Assembly: GCF_042477335.2 (NCBI RefSeq)
Contig: NC_091255.1
Location: forward strand, 26,638,501 to 26,702,500
Length of the DNA stretch: 64,000 nucleotides
Origin: Ovis canadensis
Lineage: Eukaryota > Chordata > Mammalia > Artiodactyla > Bovidae
Reading direction: 5' to 3'
Shown here: positions 48,791 through 60,796 of the stretch, one piece after another
How positions within the stretch are numbered: position 1 is the stretch's first letter
Layout: each line of letters opens with the position of its first letter
Notes under the pieces: model-generated
Told to the model about the DNA's origin: nothing
Seen by the model: the letters and a program-made list of their open reading frames with translations, nothing else
Database searches by the model: none
Program-made: the position numbers and the translations under genes

Positions 48791-48879
48791 GCTGTCTCCA
48801 CGTCTCAGAGTCCCCTTGGCCTTACTCAGGCCTCGTTTGGCCTCTGGCCTGAGCTCTTCTGATCTGGTTCCCCTGCTGC

Positions 48880-49400
48880 CCCCCAGGCTGACCTGAACTT
48901 CCTGTTTCCCAGAGAGTTGGAGCCCTGGCTCCTGTTGTTGGCTCAGCCTGTGGGTCGAGGCACAGGGCTTCAGCCTTGTCCTGGACCCTGGACCCCGCAG
49001 GGCCCTCTGGCTCCGGCGGTCAAGGAGGTTAGACATTGCTTTCTCTTGCCGGGACAGGTGGCACTGGAATTTTCCACTGTGGAAGAGGCAGTGCGTTGTC
49101 CCCCCACGCCTCCCAGAACCAGGAACCCTTACAGAGAGCTTTACGGGCTTTACTGGAGGCCTTTTGGCAGATTAGCACCAGCACTGCCAGCGCTGGCAGG
49201 AGGGCGCGACATCTGTGCTGGCCGCGGGCCAGGCCACGCGGATGTCTGTGCAGCGCCAGCTGAGCCGGCCCGGGCCTCAGGTGTGCGGCGAGCGCAGAGC
49301 CGGCTCCGCCCAGGCTGGAGAGCTGGGCAGTCCACCTCCTCCTGCTATCTCCCACCTTCCTGCCAGGTGCTTCCTTTCTGATAGTGGCTGCACCAGAGAT
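48880..49400. other. GC-rich, CpG-rich unassigned segment
   Basis: GC content rises sharply and CpG becomes frequent (densest at 49190-49310). Open frames exist on both strands: 48917-49381 (+), 49215-49505 (+) and 49029-49499 (-). I recognise no protein family in any of them. It could be an unannotated exon, a small CpG island or a decayed pseudogene. Coding status is unproven. Confidence 0.4.
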
Positions 49401-49496
49401 GATGATGCCTTGCGCCCCAGGCTCAGAGGCTCTGGGTTTTTCCTTGTCGTGGGAAGGCACCACACAGCATCGTGGTTCCCAAAACGGGTTCTGGGC

Positions 49497-49628
49497 CATC
49501 CCTGACGGTCCAGTGGTTAAGACTCCAAGCTTCCACTGCAGGGGGCACAGGTTTGATTCCTGGTCGGGGAACTAAGATCCCACATGCCCTGCAGAGCTAT
49601 CCCAAAATAAATTAAAAAAAAAAAAGAA
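49497..49628 (+). mobile_element. CHR-type SINE with A-tail
   Basis: atccctgacggtccagtggt head, ggtttgattcctggtcgggg, aactaagatcccacatgccc, then an A-rich end. Confidence 0.85.
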
Positions 49629-49639
49629 GAATCCCGGTT

Positions 49640-50030
49640 CTATCTCTTGCCAGCTGTACTGATGACTTAACCTCCCCCAGCCACTATCTCCTCATTTTAT
49701 AAAATGAGGACACCACCTACATTTGCAAGGTTATTAAATGAAAGAATGTGTGTAAAGCACTGGAACCCTCCCTTGCACACACCCTGGACCCTGAGAACTG
49801 TTTCGGGTCTTTATTGTGACGTGGTAGAAAGGACTGGATTGGAAGCTAGAAGAACCTGGGTTTGAATCCTGGTGCTGTCACCTCTTGCTTGTGCCATCTA
49901 GCCAGTCTGAGCCTCAGTTTTCCACATCTGCAGCATGGTAATAAGAATTTCTTCACTGGATTCATGGAACCGAAAATGTAAAGAGCTTGGCAGAAAGTTG
50001 TTGCTTAATAAATATCAGTGACTGTTACTA
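49640..50030 (+). mobile_element. MIR relics (two)
   Basis: About 49640-49770 (cctcattttataaaatgagg) and about 49845-50030 (gaacctgggtttgaatcctg, gagcctcagttttccacatc). Confidence 0.6.
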
Positions 50031-50617
50031 TTATGTGAGATGAAGGCATTTTATTTTCAGTTAAGGGAACTAGAGACATGGTGATTTGGTAATTATTTCC
50101 TGTGGAACAGCCAAGACTTCAAATTTTTAAGTATTTATAAATATATATTATTTAAAAATATACTATAAACATTTTGGAAAAGAGAAAAGGAGAAAAATAT
50201 CAAGAATTCCCCCAGGATTCCACCACCTGAACACAAGCACTGTGAGCATGTTGGTGTAAAGCTCTTCTGGGATTTTTCCATGTGCATTTTATGGAGTGGT
50301 TGTAAATTGTAGGATACACACTTTTCTGTATTCTTTTCCTTTACTCAACACTGTATCTTAATTTCCCCCCCATGTTGCTACATGTTATTCATAATTGTAA
50401 TTTCTTATGATTGCATACCACTCTTAATTAAGACCTTTATGTGTAAACTCCAGTATTTAAGGGTTTTTTTTCCCTTAAGATTCTGGAAGTCAAATTACTG
50501 GATCATGGGGCCTAAACACTTTTTATAGCTTCAGATTCATACAGCCAAGTTGTTTTGGTGTGGTATCAATTTGCCTACAGTAAAAAAAAGAGAAGTGGTA
50601 TCAATTTGCCTGCAGTT

Positions 50618-50920
50618 AATGTCTGATAAGGAGAAGGCAATGGCAACCCACTCCAGCACTCTTTGCCTGGAAAATCCCATGGACGGAGGAGCCTGGTGGG
50701 CTGCAATCCATGGGGTCGCTGGGAGTCGGACACGACTGAGCGACTTCACTTTCGCTTTTTGCTTTCATGCATTGGAGAGGGAAATGGCAACCCACTCCAG
50801 TGTTCTTGCCTGGGGAATCCCAGGGACGGGGGAGCCTGGTGGGCTGCTGTCTATGGGGTCGCACAGAGTTGGCCACAACTGAAGCGACTTGGCGGCAGCA
50901 GCAGCAGCAATGTCTGATAA
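50618..50920 (+). mobile_element. BOVA2 SINE with perfect 12-bp TSD
   Basis: TSD aatgtctgataa at 50618-50629 and 50909-50920. Two BovA monomers and a (CAG)n tail lie between. A well-preserved, young copy. Confidence 0.92.
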
Positions 50921-51179
50921 AACTCATCCATCTCCATATCCACTGATACTGGGTATTAGAAACAGTTTGCTCATGATTGATTTATGAACTAGGTCTTGTC
51001 TTTATTGGTAGCAGTTACCAAGCCAGAAAAGTGAAAAGGAGTTAAGAAACCACAACAAACTTCTTTAATGCAGAATCATGGAATTGAAAAGTTAATACTT
51101 CTTGTCTCACCTGATTTTACCTGCTGCATTTGGACTATAAAGATGGATGGATACTATATTTTAATTTAACATAGTTTTT

Positions 51180-52200
51180 TTTAAAGTTTTTCTTTTTCTA
51201 TTGTAAGAGTAAAATGTGATTATTAAATACATTTTGGAAGCTACAGAAAAAGTTGAAAGATGAGTCAGTCACTCTTAGTTTCAAGGGTAACATTTTAGGA
51301 CATTATTTTCTTCTAATTTTTTTCTGACCAGTTTTCTCTTTTCACATAATTGAATATACTATATGAATAATTTTAATTTATTTTTTGCTTGTTACAATAT
51401 AGATATTTATATAACTAAATATATAGAGACATCCTTTTTTATAGCTTATGTATTTTATTGTTTTTATTGTCTTTTATTTTGAAATGGAAATACATACTTA
51501 GGATTTAAAACATTTTAAATAGTGCAGGGTGTACAATGAAAAATTTCTTTCCCACCCTTGACCTCAAGTATTCTTTCCAGAGGAACCATTGTCACAATTT
51601 TCTTGTATATCCAGAGAAATTCTATGCCTATTTAAATATAAACAGTCTTTTCAACACAAAAAGTAGAATACCAGATATGTCGGTTTGCACCCGCTTTCTT
51701 GTCTGTTTCACTTAATGTATCTTGGAAATCATCTCACAGAAGCACATATGATCTTGACATGATCTTTTTAACGGCAGATAAAATATATTGCCTGGATGTA
51801 CCATAGTGTATTATTTAGTCTCCTATTGAAGACTACTCCTTGCTTTTGTTCCTATATACAGTGTTTCAAGCAATAGTGCTGCCCTTCATGCACATGTGTC
51901 AGTAGCGTCTGTAGGATAAATTTGTAGAAGAGAAATTTTCCTAGGGCATCTGATGTATTTTAACATGTGCACCATTAAATTTTGATAGACACCGTCAGAT
52001 TGCCTTCTACAGGGTTTGTACTGAATTAAACTCTACCCAACAAGATATAAAATTTCCTGTTTCTCCATACTATTACCAGCACAGTGTCCACAATGTTTTT
52101 GACCTTTGACAAACTGAAAGGTAAAAATAGTATTCCATTTTTAATACAAATTTTTCTTACGAGAAAGACTAATCTTTCAAAGCCACTTATATTTTGTTCT
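51180..52200 (-). mobile_element. L1M fragment, antisense
   Basis: Old L1 3' text in reverse (gtttcacttaatgtatcttg, gtgttttcaagcaatagtgc-like text, caccgtcagattgccttcta). AT-rich. Confidence 0.55.
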
Positions 52201-52224
52201 CTGTGAACTGACTAGACTTTGCTT

Positions 52225-52519
52225 TTTTTAAAAAAATTAGGTGTTTTATATTTGACTGTGCTGGAGTGTTGCTGTGCACGGGCTTTCTCTAGTTGTGGCG
52301 AGGAGGGGCTCCTGTCTTCTAATAAGAAGGTGCTTAGGCTTCTTATTAGGGTGGCTTCTCTTGTTGCAAAGCATAGGCTCTAGGTTCAAGGGCTTCCTTA
52401 GCTGGTGCTTATGGGTTTAGCTGTCCCGCGGCATATGGGATCTTCCTGGCCCAGGGATGGAACTGGTGTCTTTTGTATTTTAAGGTGGATTCTTAACCAC
52501 TGGGCCACCAGGGAAGCCC
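52225..52519 (-). mobile_element. CHR-type SINE, antisense, long form
   Basis: T/A-rich tail, gggctttctctagttgtggc, gcatatgggatcttcctggc, ttcttaaccactgggccacc. Confidence 0.82.
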
Positions 52520-52529
52520 TAGACTTCTT

Positions 52530-53330
52530 TTCTAGTTACTGAAAAATATCCCATGGGGAGGATTCACCATAATGTATCTTACTATTCCTTTATGTTGTTT
52601 ATAAAGTTTCACTGTTATAAATAATAAGCATAGTGAACATATTTTTTGGTGTAAAACATATTCAGCACTTTGTATTGTTTTCTTGGAGTGGCTTCTCAGA
52701 AATGAAATTTGTGGATCCGGGGGCACTGGCATTTTAGAGACAGGATTGCCAAACTGCTCTTGGAGAGGCTTATACTAGCTTACAACCCACCAACAACATA
52801 CACATGTGCCCAGTTCACTTTTCCATTGCCAGCCTTGGCTCACTGTATTTAAAGGGACCCCCCCAGGATGCAGCTTCTGCAGACTGACTTTGTGCTCTAT
52901 GCCAATGTTAACCTAACCTTTAAAACCAACAGACTTTCCTCCTTTGCATCACACCCCTGATCCTTCCCATCCAACTGAGGCTCAATCTTGTTCTGGGAGG
53001 ACTCACAGTTCTGCATCAGAGATGCCAATGTGTATTTTCCTTTCTCTGTAAAACCCTAAGGCCAAATTTGTGTGAATCACTGTAGAAGAAAAACATTCCT
53101 ATTGTTCCAAGCAGCGCTCAAATGCTTCTCTCCTGGATTAGCCATCAGAATAGGTTACCTATGGCCCTAAAGGTGTGGGCCAGCACAGGATGCCAGGCTC
53201 TGTGTGGCGGGTGTGGGTGCCGTCTGATTCATTTCTGCTGGGATGTGGCAAAGTCAGTAAGCATGACCCTGGGAAAGGTGCCCTCTGTGCTGGGTTGCAT
53301 CAGCTCAGGTGTCACCTGGCTGGGTAAACT
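52530..53330. other. Intergenic, L1-like start then unassigned
   Basis: 52530-52840 looks like further antisense L1M (ggattgccaaactgctcttg). 52850-53330 shows nothing I can name. Confidence 0.4.
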
Positions 53331-53334
53331 TTTT

Positions 53335-53780
53335 TTTTAACTTTTAATTTTGTATTGGGGTATAGCCATTTAACAAACAATGTGATGATACTTTCAGGTG
53401 AACAGCGAAGGGCCTCAGCCACACATATACAGGTATCCATTCTCCCTTAGAGGCTTCCAGGTGGTGCTAGTGGTAAAGAACCTGCCTGTCAATGCAGGAG
53501 ACATAAGAGACATGGGTTGGATTCCTGGATTGGGAAGATCCCCTGGAGAAGGGAATGGCAACCCACTCCAGTATTCTTGCCTGGAAATCCCATGGACAGA
53601 GGAGGCTGGCAGGCTACAGTCCATGGGGTCACACAGAGTTGGACACTGAAGCGACTTAGCACAGCATTCTCTCTCAAAGTCCCCTGGCATCCAGGCTGCC
53701 ACATAACATGAAGCAGAGTTCCTGCGCTATACAGCAGGTCCTTACTGGTTATCCATTTTAAATATAGCATGGAGTAGACA
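53335..53780 (-). mobile_element. L1 3' region, antisense, with nested Bov-tA
   Basis: tttgtattggggtatagcca, then gcagagttcctgcgctatac and agcaggtccttactggttat. The SINE lies at about 53452-53665, with cattctc on both sides as a likely short TSD. Confidence 0.7.
53452..53665 (+). mobile_element. Bov-tA SINE nested in L1
   Basis: ggcttccaggtggtgctagt head, gaagatcccctggagaaggg, acactgaagcgacttagca end. Confidence 0.88.
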
Positions 53781-54496
53781 TTTGTTTTTATCTGCTCAAT
53801 ATCTCTTTCCTCTCCCAGTAGTAGGGGCTTCTCTTGCTCTTGCAAACAATAGTGTCAAGACCTAGCTCTGGCCTAGAGAAATCTCCTTTCTTCTTGTCCA
53901 GATTCAGGAACAGACCCTTGACCCAAGAAACACCAGTCACAGCCCTTCCTGGAATTTGACCTATGGATGGTGCGAGAAAGACACTTTGCTTTCCTACGAA
54001 GTTTGCTGTATAAGTTGGGATGATTTAGGGTTACGGCTGCTGGTGGTCCTCTTTCCTTCCATGTGGAAAATTCTGTCTGCAATAGAAGTCTGGGAATGTG
54101 GAATGAAGGAAAGACCCACATAGATGAGGCAGGAAAGGTGGAAAGAGACTGTCTTCATGCCAGCTATTTCAGTGCTTGCCCGAACTGGATGACTCAGCCT
54201 TTGTCATCAGACAGATTTATATCGACACAAAAGCAGAATACTATTTTTACCTTTTGGTTTGTCAGAGATCAAAGACATGGGAAAGACTGTGCTGGTGATG
54301 GTTATGGGGAAACAGGCTCTTTTATATGTTATTGGATAGAGTTTAATTTGGTACAAGTCCTGTAGAAGGCAATCTGGTGTCTATCAAAATTTAAAGTGTA
54401 CATTTGAAAGAACATCAGTTGCCCTAGCAAAATGTCATTGCTAGGAACAGATCCTTCTGATATTACTGACACATGTACATGTAGGGCACTTAAAAT

Positions 54497-54620
54497 CCAA
54501 AAACTCCCTGGTGGTCCAGTGGTTATACTCTGCACTTTCACTGCCTGGGGCATGGAATCGATCCCTGGTCAGGAACTAAGATCCCTGCATGCCACGTGGT
54601 GTGGCCAAAAAAAAAAAAGC
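54497..54620 (+). mobile_element. CHR-type SINE with A-tail
   Basis: aaactccctggtggtccagt head, atcgatccctggtcaggaac, cacgtggtgtggccaaaaaa tail. Confidence 0.83.
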
Positions 54621-54794
54621 AAAAACTCTAGTTCATCTGGAGAGGCCAGAGAACTTGCCCCTGAGAAGTGAGTGCAGGGAGGCCAAATGTTGGTCCTCAA
54701 GGAAAATACTAGGGGTCAGATTGAAACATTTCAAATGTTTGAAATGATAGGCAAGGTAGGGATTGGTGGCTGGGAATATGATAAGCAAGTCATT

Positions 54795-55135
54795 GTATTG
54801 ATGTTGTATATACACACAATGGAATGTTATTCAGCCATTAAAAAGAGTGAAATGATGCCATTAGCAGCAACATGGATGGACCTGGAGATTATTCTACTAA
54901 GTGAAGTCAGACAAATATCATATGATGTCACTTATATGTGGAATCTAAAAAAACGAGACAAATGAGCTTATTTGTGAAACAGAAGCAGACTCAGAGACTT
55001 AGGCAATGAATTTATAGTTACCAGGGGGGAAGGGTGAGAGGGAGGAGTAGATTAGGAGTTTGGGATTGCCATGTACACACTGCTTTATTTAAAATAGATA
55101 ACCAACAAGAACTTACTGTAAAGAAAATAAACAAA
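54795..55135 (+). mobile_element. L1 3' end, sense
   Basis: acacaatggaatgttattcagc, caacatggatggacctggag, aagtcagacaaatatcatat: the canonical artiodactyl L1 3' region, here in forward orientation. Confidence 0.85.
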
Positions 55136-55190
55136 TCAAAAAAGGAGCCATAGATGAGGAAAAGGTCTTAGAAATAAATAAAAATGGATG

Positions 55191-55737
55191 TAGAAGAGTA
55201 TTCAGTTCAGTCAGTTCAGTCGCTCAGTCGTGTCCGACTCTTTGCGACCCCATGAATCGCAGCACGCTAGGCCTCCCTGTCCATCACCAACTCCCGGAGT
55301 TCACTCAGACTCACGTCCATCGAGTCAGTGATGCCATCCAGCCATCTCATCCTCGGTCGTCCCCTTCTCCTCCTGCCCCCAGTCCCTCCCAGCATCAGAG
55401 TCTTTTCCAATGAGTCAACTCTTCCCATGAGGTGGCCAAAGTACTGGAGTTTCAGCTTTAGCATCATTCCTTCCAAAGAAATCCCAGGACTGATCTCCTT
55501 TAGAATGGACTGGTTGGATCTCCTTGCAGTCCGAGGGACTCTCAAGAGTCTTCTCCAACACCACAGTTCAAAAGCATCAATTCTTTGGTGCTCAGCCTTC
55601 TTCACAGTCCAACTCTCACATCCATACATGACCACTGGCAAAACCATAGCCTTGACTAGATGGACCTTTGTTGGCAGAGTAATGTCTCTGCTTTTGAATA
55701 TGCTATCTAGATTGGTCATAACTTTAGAAGAGTATTA
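55191..55737 (-). mobile_element. BovB LINE, short 3' copy, antisense, with perfect 12-bp TSD
   Basis: TSD tagaagagtatt at 55191-55202 and 55726-55737. The 523-bp insert is the BovB C-terminal coding region and 3' end in reverse ([16 protein letters not shown] on the minus strand). Little diverged. Confidence 0.92.
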
Positions 55738-56467
55738 GAGTCTAACCATTTGTGATTGGAAGCAAGGATGTTGTCATATTTTAAAACAAGACATAGATGG
55801 AGAGAAGTCTTGTGTAAACTCTAATCTATACTCTTAAAGCCATACTCGGAGAATCACTGATTTGTAACTGCTGTAATTTAAGATGGTCTTTGCCAATCCA
55901 AAGCACATATTAATAAAAAGAACAGATTGGATCATTAAAGAGATTCAAAATGCTTTAGATGTAAAATAACTGATATGATTGAGGCTATTTAGGAAAATAC
56001 TAATGTGAACAATCTAATCTGGAAGAAAAATTATATAAACATGATCTGGTTGTCTTCGTCTTTTGGAGCTAGTCCCTCAGTGGTTGTTGCTAATACATAC
56101 CTGTCTTTGGGATGGGACAGTGGAGGCACCCTGGTGCTGCCGTGTCTCAGGCCCTGTGGGTACCAGTCTATGCTGGGCCCCTTTTTCCCCAGAACCTCTG
56201 CTCTCAGCTCCCTGCCCACTGGCCTTGTGTTCCCAGCTGGCATCAAGGGCCTCTTGTCCCACTGGGTCCGAGGGAACAAGCACAGAAGGTCTATCCTGAT
56301 CAGGTGGGTACCCCAGAAGAGCTTCCTTTCCCCATAATTCTGATCCATCCACTTCTCCACTCTCTTGGATTAATGAAGTATGGGTCAGTTGGACCCTCAA
56401 GGGTCACCCTTTGTTCACACTCAGGGCTTGTAAGAGATGTGAGCAAATCCATCTGTTTGAAAGTCAG

Positions 56468-56667
56468 TGTCCCTGCTGGTAAAGAACCCATTTACCAATG
56501 CAGGAGACTTGGATTCAGTTCCTGGTTCGGGAAGATGCCCTGGAGAAGGAAACGGCGGCCCACTCTGGTATTCTTGCCTGGGAGATCCCATGGACAGAGG
56601 AGACTGCTAGGCTACAGTCCGTGGGGTCTCAAAAGAGTCAGACATGACTTAGTGATTGAGCATGCAT
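56468..56667 (+). mobile_element. Bov-tA SINE
   Basis: ctgctggtaaagaacccatt head (5' bases missing), gttcctggttcgggaagatg, gacatgacttagtgattgag end. Confidence 0.85.
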
Positions 56668-56939
56668 GGATTTAGAAAAGGAGAGCTCAAGAAAGCAATT
56701 GCAACTGTTTTAAAAGTTCTTGAGTAACTGTGATGAACAATAGGGATGCTTGTCAACTTCTGAGGAAAAAGTGGACTAAACTAGGACCAAAGGGTGAATG
56801 TGGGGAAAAAAAAAAAAAAAGAAGCAAGTCAGAAAATACAAAGCCAGAGAAGATAACAGAGTTGATTGCATTCATCTGGGCATAAGATGATCTCGAGCTA
56901 TGCTGACAGTAGACACAGTGAGGAAGAAAGCAAGACTTG

Positions 56940-57160
56940 CAGGGACCTCCCTGGGGGTCCAGTGGTTAGGAATCTGCCTTCCAGTGCAGAGGGTGCAGGG
57001 AACTAAGATCTCACGTGTTGCCTAGCAACTAAAGAGCTTGGACATTTTAGAGCCCGTGTGCTCCACAGCAAGAAAAGCCTGCATGTGCCACAGTGAAGAC
57101 CCAGTGCAGCCAAAATAAAAATAAATAAATAAAATTAATAAAATAAAAAGAAAGTATTAT
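56940..57160 (+). mobile_element. CHR-type SINE with AT-rich tail
   Basis: agggacctccctgggggtcc head, gaactaagatctcacgtgtt, cagtgcagccaaaataaaaa tail. Confidence 0.83.
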
Positions 57161-57249
57161 TTTAAAATCCAGTAGCAGGTTTTTTTTTTTTTTTTAAGTG
57201 AGTATTGCAAAGAAAGAGTGGACAGGACTTGGTGGCTGGCTGGTTAACT

Positions 57250-57622
57250 ATGTCAGTCTGCTTGGGATGTCATAACAAAATACTACAGACTTGGTGGCTT
57301 TAACATTGCATACCTATCTCCTCAGAGCTTTGGAGGTGGAAGTCCAAGATCAAGGAGCTGGCGGTGTTAGTTTCTGGTGCGGTCTCTCTCCTTAATCTGT
57401 AGATGGTGATTTCCTGCTCTGTGCGCACATGGCCTTTACTCTGTGTGCACAGAGAGGACTCTGGTGTTTTTCCTCTTCTTGCAAGCTCAGCAGTCCTATC
57501 GGATCAGGGCCCCACCCTTCTAACTTTATCTAACCTTAATTGTATTTACCTCCTTAAAGGCCCTGTCTCCAAATATAGCTACACTGGGGGTTAGGGCTTC
57601 AACCTACAAATCTTAGGTAGGC
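57250..57622 (-). mobile_element. MLT1-type MaLR LTR, antisense
   Basis: gtcataacaaaatactacag, gtccaagatcaaggagctgg, ggccctgtctccaaatatag, gggggttagggcttcaacct: MLT1 LTR landmarks in reverse. Non-coding. Confidence 0.75.
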
Positions 57623-57635
57623 ATTTGTTTTTGTT

Positions 57636-57851
57636 TGTGCTTAGTTGCTAAGTTGTGTCTGATCCTTTGTGACCCTTTGGACTGTAGTCCCCCAGGCTTC
57701 TCTTTCCATGGGGTTCTCCAGGCAAGAATACCGGAGTGGGTTGCCATGCCCTCCTCCAGAGGATCTTCCCAACCCAGGGGTCAAACCTGCATCTCCTCTA
57801 CTTCCTGCATTGCAGGTAGATTCTTTACCTGCTGAGCCATCTGGGAAGTCC
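57636..57851 (-). mobile_element. Bov-tA SINE, antisense
   Basis: gtgcttagttgctaagttgt tail end, gaataccggagtgggttgcc, atcttcccaacccaggggtc, tacctgctgagccatctggg head. Confidence 0.88.
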
Positions 57852-58324
57852 AGTGGTGGGGTGGGTACACAGTTCATTTCATAGCATTAATGAACTAAAA
57901 ATAGGATTTGGGGATAGGCTAATTCACTTAGTTTGTTTGGGTATATTTTTTGGAGGGGCTTTAAAGAGAGATTTGTATTCTTGTGTACATGTGAATTTAA
58001 AAACTCTGGTCTTTTCACTTATCTTTACAAGCATTTCTTTATTGCTATGTAGTGTTCATAACTCATTTTTCAAGATTATGTCTCATTCCTGGTAGTACCT
58101 TCTTATTATTCCTGGTCTTTATCTTAAATAGTTTCCCTTGGCTAGCTAAACAACTGCAAGCCCTACCCACAATCCAATATTAAGCTAACCTGGTTGCTAC
58201 TTATGCTGTTTTTGTGTTTTTGTTTTTTTTTCCCCTAGAATCTGATCTGTCCCTCACTGTACTTCTAGCATGTTCTGTCACTCCCAGTTCATTAACTCTG
58301 CTTCATTTAGATGTCCTTTCTAAA

Positions 58325-58640
58325 TTTAATTAATTTTTTATTTTTGGCTGTGCTGGGTCTTTGTTGCTAGGTGTGGGCAAGTGGGGCCTACTCTTCATTT
58401 TGGTCTGGGGGCCTCTTGTTGTGATGGCTTCTCTTGTTGTGGAGCGTGAGCCCTAGAGCTCTTAGACTTCATTAGTTGCTGCTCATGGGCTCTAGTGGGC
58501 TCTAGAGTGTGGGCTCAGTAGTTCTGGTGCACAGGTTAGTTACTCAGTGACATGTGGGATCTTCCTGGACCAGGGATCAAACCTGCATCCCTTGCACTGG
58601 CAGACAGGCTCTTAACCACTGCCATGAAGGAAGTTCCTAG
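58325..58640 (-). mobile_element. CHR-type SINE, antisense, long form
   Basis: atttttggctgtgctgggtc, ttctcttgttgtggagcgtg, catgtgggatcttcctggac, ttaaccactgccatgaagga. Confidence 0.82.
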
Positions 58641-58714
58641 ACGTCCCTCCTGATCATCTAGTTTTATCCAAGTTGGGTTATCAGAACACTTCTGTGTGCA
58701 TATTTGACTGCCAC

Positions 58715-59729
58715 ACCTGCCTCTTGAGAAATCTGTATGCAGGTCAGGAAGCAACAGTCAGAACTGGACATGGAACAACAGACTGGTTTCAAATAGGAAA
58801 AGGAGTATGTCAAGGCTGTATATTGTCACCCTGCTTATTTAACTTATATGCAGAGTACATCATGAGAAACGCTGGACTGGGAGAAACACAAGCTGGAATC
58901 AAGATTACCAGGAGAAATATCAATAACCTCAGATATGCAGATGACACCACCCTTATGGCAGAAAGTGAAGAAGAACTAAAAAGCCTCTTGATGAAAGTGA
59001 AAGAGGAGAGTGAAAAAGTTGGCTTAAAGCTCAACATTCAGAAAACGAAGATCATAGCATCCGGTCCCATCACTTCATGGGAAATAGATGGGGAAACAGT
59101 GGAAACGGTGTCAGACTTTATTTTTTTGGGCTCCAAAATCACTGCAGATGGTGACTGCAGCCATGAAATTAAAAGACGCTTACTCCTTAGAAGAAAAGTT
59201 ATGACTATCCTAGATAGCATGTTCAAAAGCAGAGACATTACTTTGCCGACTAAGGTCCATCTAGTCAAGGCTATGGTTTTTCCTGTGGTCATGTATGGAT
59301 GTGAGAGTTGGACTGTGAAGAAGGCTGAGTGCCGAAGAATTGATGCGTTTGAACTGTGGTGTTGGAGGAGACTCTTGAGAGTCCCTTGGACTGCAAGGAG
59401 GTCCAACCAGTCCATTCTGAAGGAGATCAGCCCTGGGATTTCTTTGGAAGGAATGATGCTGATGCTGAAGCTGAATCTTCAGTACTTTGGCCACCTCATG
59501 CGAAGAGTTGATTCATTGGAGAAGACTCTGATGCTGGGAGGGATTGGGGGCACGAGGAGAAGGGGACAACAGAGGATGAGATGGCTGGATGGCATCACCA
59601 ACTTGATGGACGTGAGTCTGAGTGAACTCCAGGAGTTGGTGATGGACAGGGAGGCCTGGCGTGCTGCGATTCACGGGGTCGCAAAGAGTCGGACACCACT
59701 GAGCGACTGAACTGAACTGAACTGAGACC
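58715..59729 (+). mobile_element. BovB LINE, 5'-truncated, with uninterrupted ORF2 C-terminus
   Basis: One frame runs from 58673 to the stop at 59710 (345 codons). It carries the RT YADD motif (tatgcagatgac at 58934-58945), [32 protein letters not shown] and the native C-terminus AKSRTPLSD. The 3' end is gactgaactgaactgaactga. Relative to other copies here there is an in-frame 6-base gain (gatgct repeated near 59455-59466). The N-terminal RT and endonuclease are absent, so it cannot act alone. Its 3' end is tail 1 of the duplication described below. Confidence 0.9.
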
Positions 59730-60705
59730 ATGACTCATTTCTATAGTTTCTTCACTGGCTCATGGCCCAATATGTAGACCCAGACACACATCCAAGTTTC
59801 TCTAGATTCAAATCCTGGCTCTGTCACGTCCAAATTCTATGACCCTGGATGAGTCGTTTAAGCTCCAGCCTCTGTTTCCTCAGCCATAAAATTGAGAAAA
59901 TAATAGTATTATATCTAGTTCAACTGACTATCCTATATGACATGTATTGTGCACGATTTTATGTAAAATACCATTTGTCCCAGGTCCCGGACATAAGTGT
60001 TTAATAAATCTTAGCTATTTTGATGGTGGGGACAGTGACTAGCACTCTGGAAATGTTTGTTGAATAAATTGCAGCTTTGCTCATGCACAGACAGAAAGGT
60101 GCAATGGCTTTTCTTCCTCCTCTTGTGATCCCCAGCCTCCTGTCAAGAACTTCTTACAACACATGCCCATCTTCCAGCCCTGACTCAATGTGGCCCCAGA
60201 CTGGGAAGCTTTGAAATGCTCAAGTTTCCTTCTTGGCAGCTTGAGTAGGTTTGCCCTGAAGGTGCAGTAGCTTCTTCCCAGGAACCAACTTCCTGGGGCT
60301 TGATTGATGTTTCCAAGTCCAGATGTCCTGACTCACCTGGGTTGGCGCCTGCTGAGGGAGTCTATAGGAGCCAGAAATGTGTTCCTTGCCCACAGCCAGG
60401 CCCTCTGCAATGCCTTCAGGCCTGCCCCTAAAGTTAGAGGATTCCATGACACGAAGAAAAAAGGAGGCCCAAATACCCTCTGTCCAAATATTTAAAAGTT
60501 GTGAATCAGGCTAACAAAGTGCTAAATGTATTCCGTCCTCCTACCCTGACAAATGCACCCTCACCTCATGCGAAGAGTTGACTTATTGGAAGAGACTCTG
60601 ATGCTGGGAGGGATTGGGGCAGGAGGAGAAGGGGACGACCGAGGATGAGATGGCTGGATGGCATCACGGACTCGATGGACGTGAGTCTGAGTGAACTCCG
60701 GGAGA
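59637..60705. repeat. Tandem duplication, copy 1 (1069 bp)
   Basis: Every base checked by eye equals the base 1069 positions to the right, from 59637 to 60705. It contains the end of BovB tail 1, an 830-bp non-BovB stretch (including a MIR-like relic at 59800-59930 and L2-like ggaaatgtttgttgaataaa at about 60050), and most of BovB tail 2. Confidence 0.85.
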
Positions 60706-60796
60706 TGGTGATGGACAGGGAGGCCTGGCGTGCTGCGATTCACGGGGTCGCAAAGAGTCGGACACCACTGAGCGACTGAACTGAACTGAACTGAGA
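60564..60796 (+). mobile_element. BovB 3' tail 2 (hybrid)
   Basis: 5' part has the diagnostic bases of tail 3 (gacttattggaagagactc, gggcaggagg, gacgaccgagg, cgggagatgg). 3' part has those of tail 1 (tgctgcgattcacggggtcg, ggacaccactgag). The switch lies between 60706 and 60735. Confidence 0.85.
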
